Shown one piece after another: positions 17,522 through 25,995 of a DNA stretch of 64,000 nucleotides (positions are counted from its first letter, which is position 1; every line of letters starts with the position of its first letter). The notes below the pieces were generated by a model that saw only the letters and a program-made list of their open reading frames with translations, ran no database searches and was not told the origin of the DNA. Location of the stretch: the NCBI RefSeq assembly GCF_007096885.1, contig NZ_VJNO01000001.1, forward strand, positions 124,001 through 188,000, read 5' to 3'. Source of the stretch: Streptomyces sp. 130. GTDB taxonomy: Bacteria; Actinomycetota; Actinomycetes; Streptomycetales; Streptomycetaceae. The position numbers and the translations under genes were made by a program.

Positions 17522-18560
17522 CACCGCCCTTGGCGCCGCCGGTGAACTTGTCGCGCAGCTTGCCGCCCAGGTCCCCGGCACCGCCCGCTATGTCGCCGAC
17601 GAGCTTCATCAGCGGATCCTTGCTGTTGCGCACCGAATCGGCGTAATGCGCGGCGGATTCCTTGAACGAGTCCGTCACCGAGGTGTCCTTGTCCTCGTCC
17701 CGGCGCGGGTAGTGGCCGTCCATGATCCGCTGGTGGTCGCGGGTCTCCGACCACTTCTTCAGTTCGGCGGCGCGGACCGTGGTGAACGGGTGCGAGCGGG
17801 GCAGCACGTTGAGGATCTTGAGCACCGAGTCGCGCAGGTCGCCGGACTTCTCGTACTCGTCGGCCTGGGCGAGGAACGCGTCCACGTTCATCTCGTGGAG
17901 GTGGTTGCCGCCGGCGATCTTCATCAGGCCGCGCATCGACGCCTGTATGTCCTGGCCGACCAGCAGCCCGGCCCGGTCCGCCGACAGCTCCGACTTGCGG
18001 AACCACTCGCGCAGCGCGGTCACGATCGCCATGATCGCGACGTTCCCCAGGGGAATCCAGGCGACTTTGAGCGCCAGGCTGGTGAGGAAGAGGAGGATCG
18101 TGCGGTACACCGCGTGGCCCGAGAGGGCGTGTCCGACCTCGTGGCCGACGACCGCCCGCATCTCCTCCTCGTCCAGCAGCTCCACCAGGCCCGTGGTCAC
18201 CACGATGATCGGCTCGTCCAGCCCGATGCACATGGCGTTGGGCTTGGGGTCCTGGTTGACGTACATCGGCGGGACCTTCTCCAGGTCCAGGATGTAACAG
18301 GCGTCCCGGAGCATGTCGTTGAGGTGCGCGAACTGGGCGTCGCTCACCCGGACGGAGTCCGACAGGAAGAGGAGGCGCAGGCTGCGCTCCGGCAGCAGTC
18401 CGCTCAGCGCCTTGAAGACGGTGTCGAAGCCGCTCAGCCTGCGCAGCGCGACCAGCGCGGACCGGTCCGCGGGGTGCTCGTACGCGCGGGAGGAGATTCC
18501 CGGGAAACGCTTGCGCTGCCTGCTCGGTACGTGGTTCCGGCTCTCGTGGCTGCTGGTCAT
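17436..18560 (-). CDS. M48-family zinc metalloprotease (HtpX-like)
   Basis: 374 aa from ATG 18560. Zinc site His140-Glu-x2-His144 (AVVGHEVGHALSGH) and third ligand Glu191 (ELSADRAGLL) flank one or two hydrophobic helices (about 151-184), so the catalytic face is likely cytoplasmic or at the membrane. The C-terminus (about 330-374) is low-complexity Gly/Pro/Glu (RPSGPEGPEGPED) and is encoded by the strand opposite the SCO2583-like gene tail. M48 proteases degrade misfolded membrane proteins. It sits inside the spore-wall neighbourhood; a role there is inference. Confidence 0.88.
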   Translation of the reverse strand: MTSSHESRNHVPSRQRKRFPGISSRAYEHPADRSALVALRRLSGFDTVFKALSGLLPERSLRLLFLSDSVRVSDAQFAHLNDMLRDACYILDLEKVPPMYVNQDPKPNAMCIGLDEPIIVVTTGLVELLDEEEMRAVVGHEVGHALSGHAVYRTILLFLTSLALKVAWIPLGNVAIMAIVTALREWFRKSELSADRAGLLVGQDIQASMRGLMKIAGGNHLHEMNVDAFLAQADEYEKSGDLRDSVLKILNVLPRSHPFTTVRAAELKKWSETRDHQRIMDGHYPRRDEDKDTSVTDSFKESAAHYADSVRNSKDPLMKLVGDIAGGAGDLGGKLRDKFTGGAKGGATGGSARPSGPEGPEGPEDSRGPSAEGS

Positions 18561-18647
18561 GACATGGGCCCCCTGTGTTCGTACGAGACGTCGCTCGCCC
18601 CCTGACGCCGCCCAGCCTAGGTGCTGGGGCTACGGTGTGCGGGGGGC

Positions 18648-18656
18648 TGTGGATAA
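18648..18656 (-). promoter_or_regulatory. Perfect DnaA box between two divergent genes
   Basis: TGTGGATAA reads TTATCCACA on the minus strand, the full DnaA consensus 9-mer. It lies in the 113-bp divergent spacer between the M48 protease and the 50-aa membrane protein gene, just after a TACGGT -10 candidate (18631-18636). One isolated box may be chance or a DnaA regulatory site. Confidence 0.4.
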
Positions 18657-18673
18657 CTGAGGAGACGCCCGAC

Positions 18674-18826
18674 ATGCCGCACACCGTTGCTCTGTTCGCC
18701 GCCGCATCCGGGGACCAGGGGCCGGGCAACACGATCCGCATCGTGCTGGTCGCCTCCCTGCTGGGAGCCGCTCTGCTGGCCTGGTTCCTGCTCCGCGGAT
18801 ACCGCAACGACGACAACAACGACTGA
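18674..18826 (+). CDS. 50-aa single-pass membrane protein
   Basis: 50 aa, ATG 18674 after GAGGAG at a 9-nt spacing, so the longer upstream reading is not needed. A short N-terminal segment is followed by [20 protein letters not shown] (one transmembrane helix, residues about 22-41) and an acidic tail [10 protein letters not shown]. Unknown function. It precedes another tiny membrane protein and nadD, all in one direction; in S. coelicolor I recall two small ORFs in the same place. Confidence 0.7.
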   Translation: MPHTVALFAAASGDQGPGNTIRIVLVASLLGAALLAWFLLRGYRNDDNND

Positions 18827-18910
18827 GTCGGCGTGAGCGTGCCCGGGGCGCCCGCATACGATGTCCGCGACGTCTTCCCCCCGACTCCCGATCGATAGGT
18901 CCTGCCGAAG

Positions 18911-19072
18911 ATGAGCCTCACGAGCACCGCACACCAGCTGGTCACCGTCGCCGCCGAGGGCGAGCACGGCGGCAATCACGAAAGCCTCAGCCCCTACCTC
19001 ACCGGTGGCGGTGCCTTTGTCGTGCTTCTCCTCCTTCTGTGGATCACCACGCGCTTCAACCGCGACCGCTGA
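18911..19072 (+). CDS. 53-aa single-pass membrane protein
   Basis: 53 aa: [20 protein letters not shown], then a glycine stretch, [18 protein letters not shown]. It has a His/Glu-rich N-terminus, one transmembrane helix (about 33-45) and a basic end. ATG 18911 is preceded by a weak ribosome site and a TACGAT -10 candidate about 55 nt upstream. GC pattern and placement 38 nt before nadD support it as real despite its length. Function unknown. Confidence 0.65.
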   Translation: MSLTSTAHQLVTVAAEGEHGGNHESLSPYLTGGGAFVVLLLLLWITTRFNRDR

Positions 19073-19110
19073 GGCAGAGGCGTACAGCTGTGCCAGTAGG
19101 CTCTGCACGC

Positions 19111-19728
19111 ATGGGAGAGCAGGAAGTGCCTACCGGCCGCGTGAAACGCCGACTCGGCGTGATGGGCGGGACGTTTGACCCGATTCATCATGGACACCTG
19201 GTGGCGGCCAGTGAAGTGGCCGCCCAGTTCCACCTCGACGAGGTGATCTTCGTACCGACCGGGCAGCCGTGGCAGAAGAGCCACAAGCACGTGTCCCCGG
19301 CGGAGGACCGCTATCTGATGACGGTCATCGCGACGGCGTCCAACCCGCAGTTCTCGGTCAGCCGCAGCGACATCGACCGCAAGGGCCCGACGTACACGAT
19401 CGACACCCTGCGGGACCTGCGCGAGGCCCACGAGGACGCGGACCTCTTCTTCATCACCGGCGCCGACGCGCTCGCCCAGATCCTCACCTGGCGCAACGCC
19501 GACGAGCTGTTCTCGCTCTCCCACTTCATCGGCGTGACCCGGCCGGGCCATCTGCTCACGGACGACGGGCTGCCGAAGGGGGGCGTCTCCCTGGTGGAGG
19601 TCCCCGCGCTCGCGATCTCCTCGACGGACTGCCGCGCGAGGGTCGCCCAGGGCGAACCGGTCTGGTACCTCGTGCCCGACGGCGTGGTCCGCTACATCGA
19701 CAAGCGCCAGCTGTACCGCGGCGAGTGA
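19111..19728 (+). CDS. nadD: Nicotinate-nucleotide adenylyltransferase
   Basis: 205 aa from ATG 19111, which follows TAGGCT (19096-19101) by 9 nt. The nucleotidylyltransferase motif [17 protein letters not shown] is near the N-terminus, with [22 protein letters not shown] and the C-terminal ISSTDCR, a variant of the usual ISST.iR ATP-binding motif. It makes deamido-NAD. It is followed 19 nt later by the LCP-like gene and then rsfS, the common nadD-LCP-rsfS order of actinomycetes. Confidence 0.95.
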   Translation: MGEQEVPTGRVKRRLGVMGGTFDPIHHGHLVAASEVAAQFHLDEVIFVPTGQPWQKSHKHVSPAEDRYLMTVIATASNPQFSVSRSDIDRKGPTYTIDTLRDLREAHEDADLFFITGADALAQILTWRNADELFSLSHFIGVTRPGHLLTDDGLPKGGVSLVEVPALAISSTDCRARVAQGEPVWYLVPDGVVRYIDKRQLYRGE

Positions 19729-19747
19729 GCCACGGAAAGGGGCACCG

Positions 19748-21493
19748 GTGAACGACCGACAGAACCCGTACGACCCGTACCAGCAGCAGCCGCAGATCAT
19801 CGGCTACGACGAGTACGGGCAGCCGGTGTACCAGCAGCAGTACGACCCGTACGCGCAGCAGCAGCAGCAGCCGGACCCGTACGGTGGCCAGGCGCCCCAG
19901 GGCGGCGGGCAGGGGTACGGCTACGACCCGTACGCCCAGCAGCCCCCCGCTCCGCCGCAGCCGTACGACCCCTACGCGGCCCAGCCCCAGCAGGCCCCGC
20001 ACCAGGACTACGGCTACGACCGGTACGGGTACGACACGGGGCAGCAGCAGCCCGTCCATGACACCGGACAGCAGCAGCCCGTCCACGACGCCGGACAGCA
20101 GCCCGCCGCGGTCGACACGACCCAGCAGTGGAGCATTCCGCAGCAGGCCGCGGCCCCCGCCGCGCCCGCCCCGCCCCGCGAGCCAGGACCGCGTCCGGCG
20201 CCGGAGCCGGCCGTGCCCGGGCAGCGCCGTGGCGGCGACGACTACCGCACCGAGCAGTTCGCCTTCATCGAGGAGCCCGACGAGGACTCCGAGGACGTCA
20301 TCGACTGGCTCAAGTTCACCGAGAGCCGCAGCGAGCGCCGCGAGGAGGCGCGTCGCCGGGGCCGCAACCGGATCGTCGCGCTGCTCGTCGCCGGGGTGCT
20401 GGCCGTGCTCGGCGGCGTCGGCTACCTGTGGTCGTCGGACAAGCTCCCCGGCATGTCCGACGGGGAGAAGGAGAACACCGCGACGACCGGTCCGCAGCGC
20501 CGGGACGTCATCGTGGTCCACCTCCACAACACCAAGTCCGGCGGCACGTCCACCGCCCTGCTCGTCGACAACGTCACCACCAAGCAGGGCACCACGGTCC
20601 TGCTCCCCAACTCCCTCGCGGTCTCCGAGGAGGACGGCACCACCACCACGCTCGGCAAGTCGGTCGAGGACGACGGCACGTCCGGGACCCGGGATTCCCT
20701 GGACGCCCTGCTGGGCACCGACATCAGCGGGACCTGGCGGCTCGACACGCCGTACCTGGAGAATCTGGTCGACCTCGTCGGCAACATCGAGGTCGACACC
20801 GACACCGCCGTGCCGGGCGCGAAGAAGGGCTCCGGCGACCTGGTGAAGAAGGGCGAGGCGCAGACCCTCAGCGGCCAGATGGCCGTCGCGTACGCCACGT
20901 ACCGGGGGCCCGGCGAGGCCGAGGCCAAGCAGCTGATGCGGTTCGGGCAGGTCATGCGCGGGGTGCTGCGCAAGATGTCCGACGACCCGCAGGCCGCCAC
21001 GGTCACCGTCCAGACGCTGGCCCAGATCCTCGACCCGTCGCTGCCCGAGAAGGATCTCGGCGCCTCGCTGGCGAAGCTGGCCCAGCACGCCAAGATCGGC
21101 GACTACAAGACGGCGCTGCTGCCGGTGCAGGACGACGGCACCCTCACCGACGCGGCGACCGAGAGCGTGGTCAAGGGCATCCTCGGCGGCACGGTCAAGG
21201 CGCCGTCGGCGGACGGGGTGATCCGGGTAGGGATCAGGAACGCCACCGGTGACACCGGCTCCACCGAGTCCGCCCGGGGCAAGCTGGTCAACGGCGGTTT
21301 CGCCTTCGTCAACAGCGGGAAGGCCGACGCGGTCGCCTCGTCGCAGGTGGTCTACGCCGAGGCGGCCGACAAGGAGAAGGCGACCCAGGTCGCCAAGACC
21401 CTGGGACTGCCGACGAGCTCGGTCGAGAAGGGCAAGCCGGCCGGGAACGCGGACGTGTCCGTCCTCCTCGGCCAGGACTACAAGGCCGAGTAG
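19748..21493 (+). CDS. LytR-CpsA-Psr-like membrane protein with LytR_C domain
   Basis: 581 aa, GTG 19748 behind GGAAAGGGG. Residues 1-160 are Gln/Pro/Tyr-rich cytoplasmic sequence with repeats (YDPY, DTGQQQPVH). Then comes one transmembrane helix (about 209-228, IVALLVAGVLAVLGGVGYLW), an LCP-like extracellular domain (about 255-420, VIVVHLHNTKSGGTSTALLV, RDSLDALLGTDISG) and a C-terminal LytR_C domain (about 492-580). LCP enzymes attach wall teichoic acids or other glycopolymers to peptidoglycan. The usual Arg-rich catalytic motif is replaced by TYRGPGEAEAKQLMRFGQVM, so activity may be altered. Position corresponds to S. coelicolor SCO2578 (PdtA), which I recall as linked to wall teichoic acid incorporation in spores. 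Confidence 0.82.
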   Translation: MNDRQNPYDPYQQQPQIIGYDEYGQPVYQQQYDPYAQQQQQPDPYGGQAPQGGGQGYGYDPYAQQPPAPPQPYDPYAAQPQQAPHQDYGYDRYGYDTGQQQPVHDTGQQQPVHDAGQQPAAVDTTQQWSIPQQAAAPAAPAPPREPGPRPAPEPAVPGQRRGGDDYRTEQFAFIEEPDEDSEDVIDWLKFTESRSERREEARRRGRNRIVALLVAGVLAVLGGVGYLWSSDKLPGMSDGEKENTATTGPQRRDVIVVHLHNTKSGGTSTALLVDNVTTKQGTTVLLPNSLAVSEEDGTTTTLGKSVEDDGTSGTRDSLDALLGTDISGTWRLDTPYLENLVDLVGNIEVDTDTAVPGAKKGSGDLVKKGEAQTLSGQMAVAYATYRGPGEAEAKQLMRFGQVMRGVLRKMSDDPQAATVTVQTLAQILDPSLPEKDLGASLAKLAQHAKIGDYKTALLPVQDDGTLTDAATESVVKGILGGTVKAPSADGVIRVGIRNATGDTGSTESARGKLVNGGFAFVNSGKADAVASSQVVYAEAADKEKATQVAKTLGLPTSSVEKGKPAGNADVSVLLGQDYKAE

Positions 21494-21504
21494 CCGCGGA
21501 GCGG

Positions 21505-21544
21505 CCGGGGAGGCCCGGGGCCGGCGCGGCCCGGGCCTCCCCGG
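21505..21544 (+). terminator. Terminator after the LCP-like gene
   Basis: A perfect 15-bp stem (21505-21519 with 21530-21544) surrounds a 10-nt loop, 11 nt after the stop codon. It isolates nadD-LCP from rsfS. Confidence 0.75.
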
Positions 21545-21639
21545 GGCGCGCCTCGGACGGCCACGGAATATGACTGCGTGGGCGGGCGGTTCCCCGTGAG
21601 ACCCTAGAGGTCTACCCGACCGACGACGAAAGCCTGCTT

Positions 21640-22071
21640 GTGACCGCCACTGACCGCTCCATCGAGCTCATCAACGCCGCCGCCCAGGCGGCCGCCGACC
21701 GGCTCGCGCACGACATCATCGCCTACGACGTCAGCGACGTGCTGTCGATCACCGACGCCTTCCTGCTGGCCTCGGCCCCCAACGACCGCCAGGTCAAGTC
21801 GATCGTCGACGAGATCGAGGAGCGGCTCCAGAAGGAACTCGGCGCCAAGCCGGTCCGCCGCGAGGGCGACCGCGACGCCCGGTGGATCCTCCTCGACTAC
21901 GTCGACATCGTCGTCCACGTCCAGCACAGCGAGGAGCGCGTCTTCTACGCGCTGGAGCGCCTGTGGAAGGACTGCCCGGAGCTCGACCTGCCCGAGGACG
22001 CGGTGAAGACCCGCGGCAAGGCCGCCGAGCACGCGCAGCTCAACGGCGGTACGGAAGGTGAGCAGAGCTGA
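21640..22071 (+). CDS. rsfS: Ribosome silencing factor (Iojap/RsfS)
   Basis: 143 aa from GTG 21640. Seen: the family core DRLAHDIIAYDVSDVLSITDAFLLASAPNDRQ, DARWILLDYVDIVVHV and ERVFYALERLWKDC. It binds L14 and blocks subunit joining in starvation. A TAGAGG -10 candidate is at 21605. Its stop overlaps the CTG start of the histidine phosphatase. Confidence 0.94.
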   Translation: MTATDRSIELINAAAQAAADRLAHDIIAYDVSDVLSITDAFLLASAPNDRQVKSIVDEIEERLQKELGAKPVRREGDRDARWILLDYVDIVVHVQHSEERVFYALERLWKDCPELDLPEDAVKTRGKAAEHAQLNGGTEGEQS

Positions 22072-22721
22072 ACGGCAGCAGGAGCGGCAGGGGCCGCAGG
22101 ATCGTCCTGTGGCGGCACGGTCAGACGGCATGGAATCTGGAACGCCGCTTCCAGGGCTCCACGGACATCGAGCTGACCGGGACCGGCGTCGCGCAGGCCC
22201 GCCGGGCCGCCCGGCTGCTCGCCTCGCTGAAGCCGGACGCGATCGTGGCCTCCGACCTGCGGCGGGCCGCGGCCACGGCCGCCGAGCTGGCCGCGGTCAC
22301 CGGGCTCGCCGTGGTGCACGACGCGGGTCTGCGTGAGACCTACGCGGGCGCCTGGCAGGGCCTGACCCACGAGGAGATCGTGGAGCGGTACGGCGAGCAG
22401 TACGCCGCCTGGAAGCGCGGCGAGCCCGTGCGGCGCGGCGGCGGTGAGCTGGAGACCGAGGTCGCCGACCGGGCCGCCCCCGTGGTCCTCGGGCACGCGG
22501 AGAAGCTGCCCGACGGCGGCACGCTGGTCGTCGTCAGCCACGGCGGCACCATCCGGACGACCATCGGCCGACTGCTGGGTCTGGAGGCCCATCACTGGGA
22601 GGGGCTCGGCGGGCTGACCAACTGCTGCTGGTCCGTGCTCGGCGAGGGCGCCCGCGGCTGGCGGCTGCTGGAGCACAACGCCGGCACCCTGCCCGAACCG
22701 GTGCTCGGCGACGACACCTGA
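22068..22721 (+). CDS. Histidine phosphatase (phosphoglycerate-mutase-like), CTG start
   Basis: 217 aa. An in-frame TGA at 22059 bounds the start. No ATG, GTG or TTG lies between it and the catalytic RHGQTAWN, so CTG 22068 behind GGAAGGTGAG is chosen; it overlaps the rsfS stop (CTGA). Motifs: VLWRHGQTAWNLERRFQGSTDIELT with the phosphohistidine, SDLRRAAATA, RETYAGAWQGLTHEE, and VSHGGTIRTTI. It is a cytoplasmic phosphatase of unknown substrate; a 2,3-dephosphorylating or metabolite-repair role is possible. Confidence 0.88.
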   Translation: MNGSRSGRGRRIVLWRHGQTAWNLERRFQGSTDIELTGTGVAQARRAARLLASLKPDAIVASDLRRAAATAAELAAVTGLAVVHDAGLRETYAGAWQGLTHEEIVERYGEQYAAWKRGEPVRRGGGELETEVADRAAPVVLGHAEKLPDGGTLVVVSHGGTIRTTIGRLLGLEAHHWEGLGGLTNCCWSVLGEGARGWRLLEHNAGTLPEPVLGDDT

Positions 22722-22839
22722 CCGGTCGTCGCCGGCCGCCCTCCGGGGCGGTGGGGGCCGGATTTCCCTTTCCGGCTGGTCACAGGCTAGAGTTCTTCTT
22801 GTTCGCAGCGCGGGAGCGCAGGGAAACACAGCGGACAGC

Positions 22840-22912
<73 letters not shown>

Positions 22913-22920
22913 CAATCGGA

Positions 22921-22948
22921 AATCCCGTCCCCGTCAGGGGGCGGGATT
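22921..22948 (+). terminator. Terminator after the first tRNA-Ala
   Basis: A 12-bp stem (22921-22932 with 22937-22948, one G-T wobble) has a GTCA tetraloop, 8 nt past the tRNA. It lies between the tRNA and the convergent XRE gene. Confidence 0.75.
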
Positions 22949-22961
22949 CCCGCATGTGCGG

Positions 22962-23852
22962 TCACCGGTCTTCAGCGCTCCGGTGGTGTGCCCGCAGCGC
23001 GGCGAGCAGCTCCCTGCTCTCCTCGTCGACCGGGGTGTACGTGACGATCCGGCACTCCGGCAGCCCGTTGATGGTCAGCGACACCGAGGTCATCCGTATC
23101 TCCCCGGCCACCGCCCAGTGCCGGAAGGTCTTCACCCGGCTCCCCGGCGGGACGACGTCCCCGCTGCGCCACAGCTTCGCGAAGTAGGGGCTGGCCTCCG
23201 ACAGCGCCGCGATGAACGACTCCCACGCGGGCTCGCCCGCATGGCGTCCGTAACCGCTGCGCAGGGTCGCCGCCATCAGGGGCAGCTCCTGGGAGCGGTG
23301 CACGACCGGGCACTCCTCCTCCGGCGCCGTGAACAGCGACCACAGCGCGTTGCGCACGCGGGTGCCCCGCATGACGGGAATGCCGAAGAGGTCCCGGTAG
23401 CCCGGATTCGTCGCCAGCACGTCGTAGCGCGCGTTGTAGACGACGGCGGGGAGCGGGTCGAGCGCGTCGATGACGCCCTGGACCTCGTCGCCGACCTCGA
23501 CGGTGTCGGACTCCCTCCCCGGGAGACAGGCGACGCCCGCCAGCTCGTACAGGTGCGCGCGCTCCGGCGGGTCGAGCCGCAGGGTCCTCGCCACCGCGTC
23601 CAGGACCTGTGGGGAGGCGTTGATCGGGCGGCCCTGCTCCAGCCAGGTGTACCAGGTCACGCCGACGCCGGAGAGCTGGGCGACCTCCTCGCGCCGCAGG
23701 CCGGGGGTGCGCCGCCGTAAGCCCGGCGCCATGCCCACGTCGGCCGGTGTCACCCGGGCCCGGCGGCCACGCAGGAAGGCGGCGAGCTCGGAGCGCCTGC
23801 CGGGCGCCGATCCGTTCCGCCGGGTGTGCTGCTGTGTCGTCACCGTCGTCAC
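22962..23852 (-). CDS. XRE-family regulator with MmyB-like ligand-binding domain; contains a TTA codon
   Basis: 296 aa from GTG 23852. The helix-turn-helix (about 46-95) reads RRRTPGLRREEVAQLSGVGVTWYTWLEQGRPINAS. The C-terminal MmyB-type domain (about 115-285) includes VVYNARYDVLATNPGYRDLFG, TLRSGYGRHAGEPAWESFIAALSE and FRHWAVAGEIRMTSV. Such proteins usually repress a neighbouring enzyme or transporter and sense small molecules. It diverges from the DHA2 exporter, its likely target. Codon 45 (Leu, 23718-23720) is TTA, which makes translation dependent on the bldA tRNA in Streptomyces. Confidence 0.9.
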   Translation of the reverse strand: MTTVTTQQHTRRNGSAPGRRSELAAFLRGRRARVTPADVGMAPGLRRRTPGLRREEVAQLSGVGVTWYTWLEQGRPINASPQVLDAVARTLRLDPPERAHLYELAGVACLPGRESDTVEVGDEVQGVIDALDPLPAVVYNARYDVLATNPGYRDLFGIPVMRGTRVRNALWSLFTAPEEECPVVHRSQELPLMAATLRSGYGRHAGEPAWESFIAALSEASPYFAKLWRSGDVVPPGSRVKTFRHWAVAGEIRMTSVSLTINGLPECRIVTYTPVDEESRELLAALRAHHRSAEDR

Positions 23853-23954
23853 GCCCCCATCGTCGGTGCTGCGCCCGGCTGTTGCCAGGTGCTGCCAGTA
23901 CCAGCATCGGTGGGCTCTCGTTACCCGTATGCGACCGGCACCAGCCTGGAACGC
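23853..23954. promoter_or_regulatory. Divergent control region of the XRE/exporter pair
   Basis: This 102-bp spacer should hold both promoters. An imperfect dyad TGCTG-7 nt-CAGCA is seen near 23890-23906, overlapping a partial direct repeat (TGCCAG twice). It is the best operator candidate; no clear -35/-10 pair was found. Confidence 0.4.
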
Positions 23955-25430
23955 ATGACCGCGACATCCGAAACGACGGCCTCACGCTCCGTCACCAGTA
24001 AAGCCCCTGCCACTGACAAGACCCCCGCGCGGCTGCTCGCCGTCGTGCTGACGGCGCAGTTCATGGCCATGCTCGACATCATCATCGTGAACGTCGCCGC
24101 GCCGACGATCCGTACCGAACTCGGCGCTTCCGACGCCCAGTTGCAGCTCGTGGTGGCCGGATACACCATCTCGTACGCCGTCCTGCTCGTCGCCGGCGCC
24201 CGGCTCGGCGGTGTGTTCGGCCACGGACGCGCGCATCTGGCCGGACTCGCCGTCTTCACCGCCGCCTCGCTCGCCTGCGGACTGGCCACGGGCTCGGGCC
24301 AGCTGATCGCCTTCCGGGTGATCCAGGGGGCGGGTGCGGCGGTGATGATTCCGCAGGTGCTCAGCCTGATCCAGCAGCACTTCACCGGAGCGGCGCGGTT
24401 GCGCGCCATCGGTGCCTACAGCGCCGTGCTGGCCACCGGGGCCGCTGCGGGGCAGGTCCTCGGCGGGGTGCTGGTGAGCATCGACCTGTTCGGGACGGGC
24501 TGGCGGCCGGTCTTCCTGGTCAACGTCCCGATCGGGCTCGTCCTGCTGGCGGTCGGCGTGCGGGTGCTGCCGGGCGAGCCGCGCACCGGGGAGGCCCGGC
24601 GGGAGGCGCGGGCGCGCGGGTTCGACCCGGTGGGCCTGGTCCTCCTCGCGGCGGCCGTCACGCTGCTGACCGTGCCGCTGGTACTCGGCCAGGAACTGGG
24701 CTGGCCGGACTGGACGTGGGTGTGCCTGGTCGCCTGCGCGGTGGTCCTCGCCGCCTTCGTGGCGTACGAGACACGGCTCGCCGCGCGCGGGGGTGCGCCC
24801 CTGATCGCGCCCCGTGTGCTCCGGTTGCCCGGAATCGCCGTCGCGGCGGTGCGCCTCCTGCTGGTGATGGCCGCGAATGGGGGCTTCCTCTTCACGCTGA
24901 CCCTGCACCTCCAGGGCGGACTCGGGTACTCGGCGCTGCGTGCGGGACTGATGTGCGCACCGACGGCGGTGGCCTTCGGCGTGGCCGGGCTGACGTGGCG
25001 GCGGTGGCCGGACCGGCTCCGGCGCCACCTGGTGCCCGGCGGGTTCGGGGTGCTGGTGGCCGGGGCCGCGGTGTCCGGTCTTGCGTTGCGGGACGGGGGC
25101 GGCGGGGGCGTCGCCCTGTACGCGGGTTTCGTGCTCATCGGCGTGGGTATGGCTCTCGCGTTCAGTCCCAACCTCGCGGGCGCCCTGGCGGACGTACGTC
25201 CCCAGGACGCCGCCGACGCCAGCGGTGTGCTGGTGACCGTGACCCAGCTCGGGCAGGTCATGGGCGTCGCCGCCATCGGCACCCTCTACCTCAACCGTCT
25301 CGGCACGCCGGGGCCGCAGGGGTCGGGGCACGCGCTGTGGGTCTGCGAACTGGCCCTGGCCGCGGTGGCGTGCGCGGGGGCCGCGGCGGGGCTCGTGCGG
25401 CGGCGGCGGGCGGTAACGGCGGTCGGCTGA
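23955..25430 (+). CDS. DHA2-family MFS drug/metabolite exporter
   Basis: 491 aa with about 14 hydrophobic helices. Seen: LTAQFMAMLDIIIVNVAAPTI (helix 1 with the family Asp), LVVAGYTISYAVLLVAGARLGG (motif A region), RVIQGAGAAVMIP, and NVPIGLVLL, all typical of 14-TMS DHA2 proton-driven exporters. ATG 23955. Partner of the divergent XRE regulator. With the tRNA-Ala genes on each side the pair looks like an accessory cassette. Substrate unknown. Confidence 0.9.
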   Translation: MTATSETTASRSVTSKAPATDKTPARLLAVVLTAQFMAMLDIIIVNVAAPTIRTELGASDAQLQLVVAGYTISYAVLLVAGARLGGVFGHGRAHLAGLAVFTAASLACGLATGSGQLIAFRVIQGAGAAVMIPQVLSLIQQHFTGAARLRAIGAYSAVLATGAAAGQVLGGVLVSIDLFGTGWRPVFLVNVPIGLVLLAVGVRVLPGEPRTGEARREARARGFDPVGLVLLAAAVTLLTVPLVLGQELGWPDWTWVCLVACAVVLAAFVAYETRLAARGGAPLIAPRVLRLPGIAVAAVRLLLVMAANGGFLFTLTLHLQGGLGYSALRAGLMCAPTAVAFGVAGLTWRRWPDRLRRHLVPGGFGVLVAGAAVSGLALRDGGGGGVALYAGFVLIGVGMALAFSPNLAGALADVRPQDAADASGVLVTVTQLGQVMGVAAIGTLYLNRLGTPGPQGSGHALWVCELALAAVACAGAAAGLVRRRRAVTAVG

Positions 25431-25500
25431 CCCTCTTGCGGGGTCATGGCAGAATCGGACCGCCGGAGGGGGCGACGGACCGAACGGGAGGGTGTGCGCG

Positions 25501-25560
25501 ATGCCTGGGAGCCGCCACGAGGTTCCGCAGCCGCCTTTCGTCCGCCGGGGCCGGAGCTGA
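25501..25560 (+). CDS. Possible 19-aa upstream ORF
   Basis: ATG 25501 opens MPGSRHEVPQPPFVRRGRS and stops 3 nt before the next ATG. An in-frame GTG at 25491 would add three residues. Its stop (TGA 25558-25560) lies right at the ribosome site of the next gene, which would allow translational coupling. Low support: no clear conservation can be judged here. Confidence 0.25.
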   Translation: MPGSRHEVPQPPFVRRGRS

Positions 25561-25563
25561 TCC

Positions 25564-25797
25564 ATGGGAGCACACAGGCGGAAGTGCGACTGGTGCGGCA
25601 GCGGTACGCCCATCGTCAGGGACATGGACCCGGTCAACGCGGACTATCAGTACTGGTGCGAGGAATGCGCGCGGGCGCTGATCATAAAAGGCGACCCCAT
25701 CGAGACCTACCGGGAGCTCGAGGGGGAGCCGATCTACGGCCGGCTCCTCGAGGAGCACTGCACTCTCAAACGCTTCTACTCCTTCGCCACGGCCTGA
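25564..25797 (+). CDS. Small CxxC...CxxC protein (zinc-ribbon-like), function unknown
   Basis: 77 aa. Two cysteine pairs, KCDWCGSG and YWCEECARAL, about 25 residues apart suggest a small zinc ribbon. The rest (GDPIETYRELEGEPIYGRLLEEHCTLKRFY) is soluble and acidic. ATG 25564 has GGAG about 8 nt upstream. It ends about 115 nt before the second tRNA-Ala. Looks like a conserved small protein rather than a shadow, because all four cysteines sit in paired motifs. Confidence 0.65.
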   Translation: MGAHRRKCDWCGSGTPIVRDMDPVNADYQYWCEECARALIIKGDPIETYRELEGEPIYGRLLEEHCTLKRFYSFATA

Positions 25798-25911
25798 CCG
25801 CTTCCCCTCCTCCGGTGGGCGAAAACCGGGCGGAGGGGAATCGATTTGGTGGACGGCCCGGGTGACCGGTACTGTTCTCGATGTCGCCAGGGAGACCGGG
25901 CAACACAACGA

Positions 25912-25984
<73 letters not shown>

Positions 25985-25995
25985 CAGCGAAGAAG

